From: Edaphobacter sp.
GTDB lineage: Bacteria > Acidobacteriota > Terriglobia > Terriglobales > Acidobacteriaceae
Direction: 5' to 3'
Assembly: GCF_028283685.1 (NCBI RefSeq)
Contig: NZ_JAPWKF010000007.1
Coordinates: 868,001-932,000, forward strand
Length of the DNA: 64,000 bases
How positions within the stretch are numbered: the stretch's first letter is position 1; each line of letters begins with the position of its first letter. Below the pieces are notes generated by a model. That model was not told where the DNA came from. It saw only the letters and a program-made list of their open reading frames with translations, and searched no databases. Below, in pieces: positions 63,562 to 64,000 of the stretch. The translations under genes were made by a program, and so were the position numbers.

Positions 63562-64000
63562 ATGATGATCCGCCGCCTCTGCGCCGCCCTGCTGATGACC
63601 GTAACCACCGTGGTACCCGCCGTTTCCCAGGTAAAAACCAGCCGGGAGCAGATCCTCTTCTACACCGCCGGCTGGCACGGCGAGCGCTTCCCCGACGGAC
63701 GCCCAAAGCTCCCCGACTCCCTGCTCACCCGCGCCCTCGACGTCTCCCTCGAAGACATCTGGGACTTCCTGCGCGAGCGCAAGTACGACTGCCAGTACGA
63801 GGGGAACTGGCAATCCCTGCACCCCGATAAGCCCTTCGCAGGCCGAGCGCTGACCGCCCAGTACATGCCCCAACGTCCCGACATGGCCAAAGCCATCGAC
63901 GCCGAAGGCAAGCAGGAGGGGCGCAAGAGCGGCAACAACAGCTGGCCCATCAATGATCTCGTCGAAGGCGATGTCTACGTCGCCGACGGCTACGGCAAGG
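63562..64000 (+). CDS. RraA-family protein with signal peptide (partial)
   Basis: First 146 residues; the gene runs off the window. A signal peptide (IRRLCAALLMTVTTVVPAVSQ) precedes a region resembling RraA-like/dimethylmenaquinone methyltransferase-like proteins of this phylum: TAGWHGERFPDGRPKLPDSL, DFLRERKYDCQYEGNWQ, GRALTAQYMPQRPDM, NNSWPINDLVEGDVYVADG. AGGGAG precedes two adjacent ATGs (63562 and 63565); the second has the better spacing. Role unknown; RraA-fold aldolase or nuclease-inhibitor activities are known in relatives. Confidence 0.75.
   Translation, partial: MMIRRLCAALLMTVTTVVPAVSQVKTSREQILFYTAGWHGERFPDGRPKLPDSLLTRALDVSLEDIWDFLRERKYDCQYEGNWQSLHPDKPFAGRALTAQYMPQRPDMAKAIDAEGKQEGRKSGNNSWPINDLVEGDVYVADGYGK

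Overview
The window looks like chromosome of an Acidobacteriota member, probably class Terriglobia (Acidobacteriaceae; Terriglobus, Granulicella and Edaphobacter are typical relatives). This is inferred from high-GC coding sequence, an Oar-like TonB-dependent receptor with a carboxypeptidase-regulatory N-terminus next to a DUF5666 protein, treY/treZ/treS clusters, GH63 glucosidase, DUF1844 and RraA-like genes. No 16S gene is present, so the placement is by gene content only.

Layout. 1-3.8 kb: outer-membrane receptor (cut by the window edge) and a frameshifted DUF5666 gene. 4-12.4 kb: trehalose metabolism (treZ, treY; treS divergent), a glycosyltransferase-like protein and an MscS-type membrane protein, readable as an osmotic-stress block. 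12.4-15.5 kb: EF-hand protein, ApbE-DUF2271 flavin transferase and PepSY-type membrane protein behind a promoter overlapped by two palindromic operators; probably an extracytoplasmic flavin-linked redox operon. 15.5-18.7 kb: non-phosphorylating deoxy-sugar (L-fucose type) catabolism. 18.8-23.8 kb: assimilatory sulfate reduction (cysD, cysN, cysH) followed by XdhC and MocA-like molybdoenzyme maturation genes.

24.2-29.7 kb: a 5.4-kb integrative element in a tRNA-Pro(CGG) gene, bounded by perfect 50-bp direct repeats. It has a tyrosine integrase, an excisionase-like HTH protein, a RepA/AAA_25-type ATPase in a run of overlapping genes, small unknown proteins and no structural or conjugation genes. 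Its 1-kb non-coding core carries DnaA-box-like repeats, a parS-like palindrome, several inverted repeats and an AT-rich stretch. This is the best candidate for an undescribed system.

29.7-34 kb: TlpA-like lipoprotein, an MhqR-like regulator with its ring-cleaving dioxygenase and hydrolase, and a CehA-type PHP hydrolase. 34-38.8 kb: an unusual HemD-GAF-ANTAR fusion and a GH63 glucosidase. 38.9-50.3 kb: SPFH and SPOR proteins, PlsC, a peptidoglycan recycling/DAP set (mpl, ldcA, dapF), MgtC, a membrane glycosyltransferase, a PfkB kinase, MtnP and a zinc metalloprotease. 50.4-53.9 kb: ygfZ, DUF1844, MBL hydrolase and ribF. 53.9-57.6 kb: a frameshifted class A penicillin-binding protein and an S41 protease homologue lacking both catalytic residues. 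57.9-64 kb: tRNA-CAT, kdsB with an apparent ATT start, HAD phosphatase, phosphohexomutase, mannose-1-phosphate guanylyltransferase, aminotransferase and the start of an RraA-like gene.

Gaps under about 300 bases not listed separately show no convincing gene.
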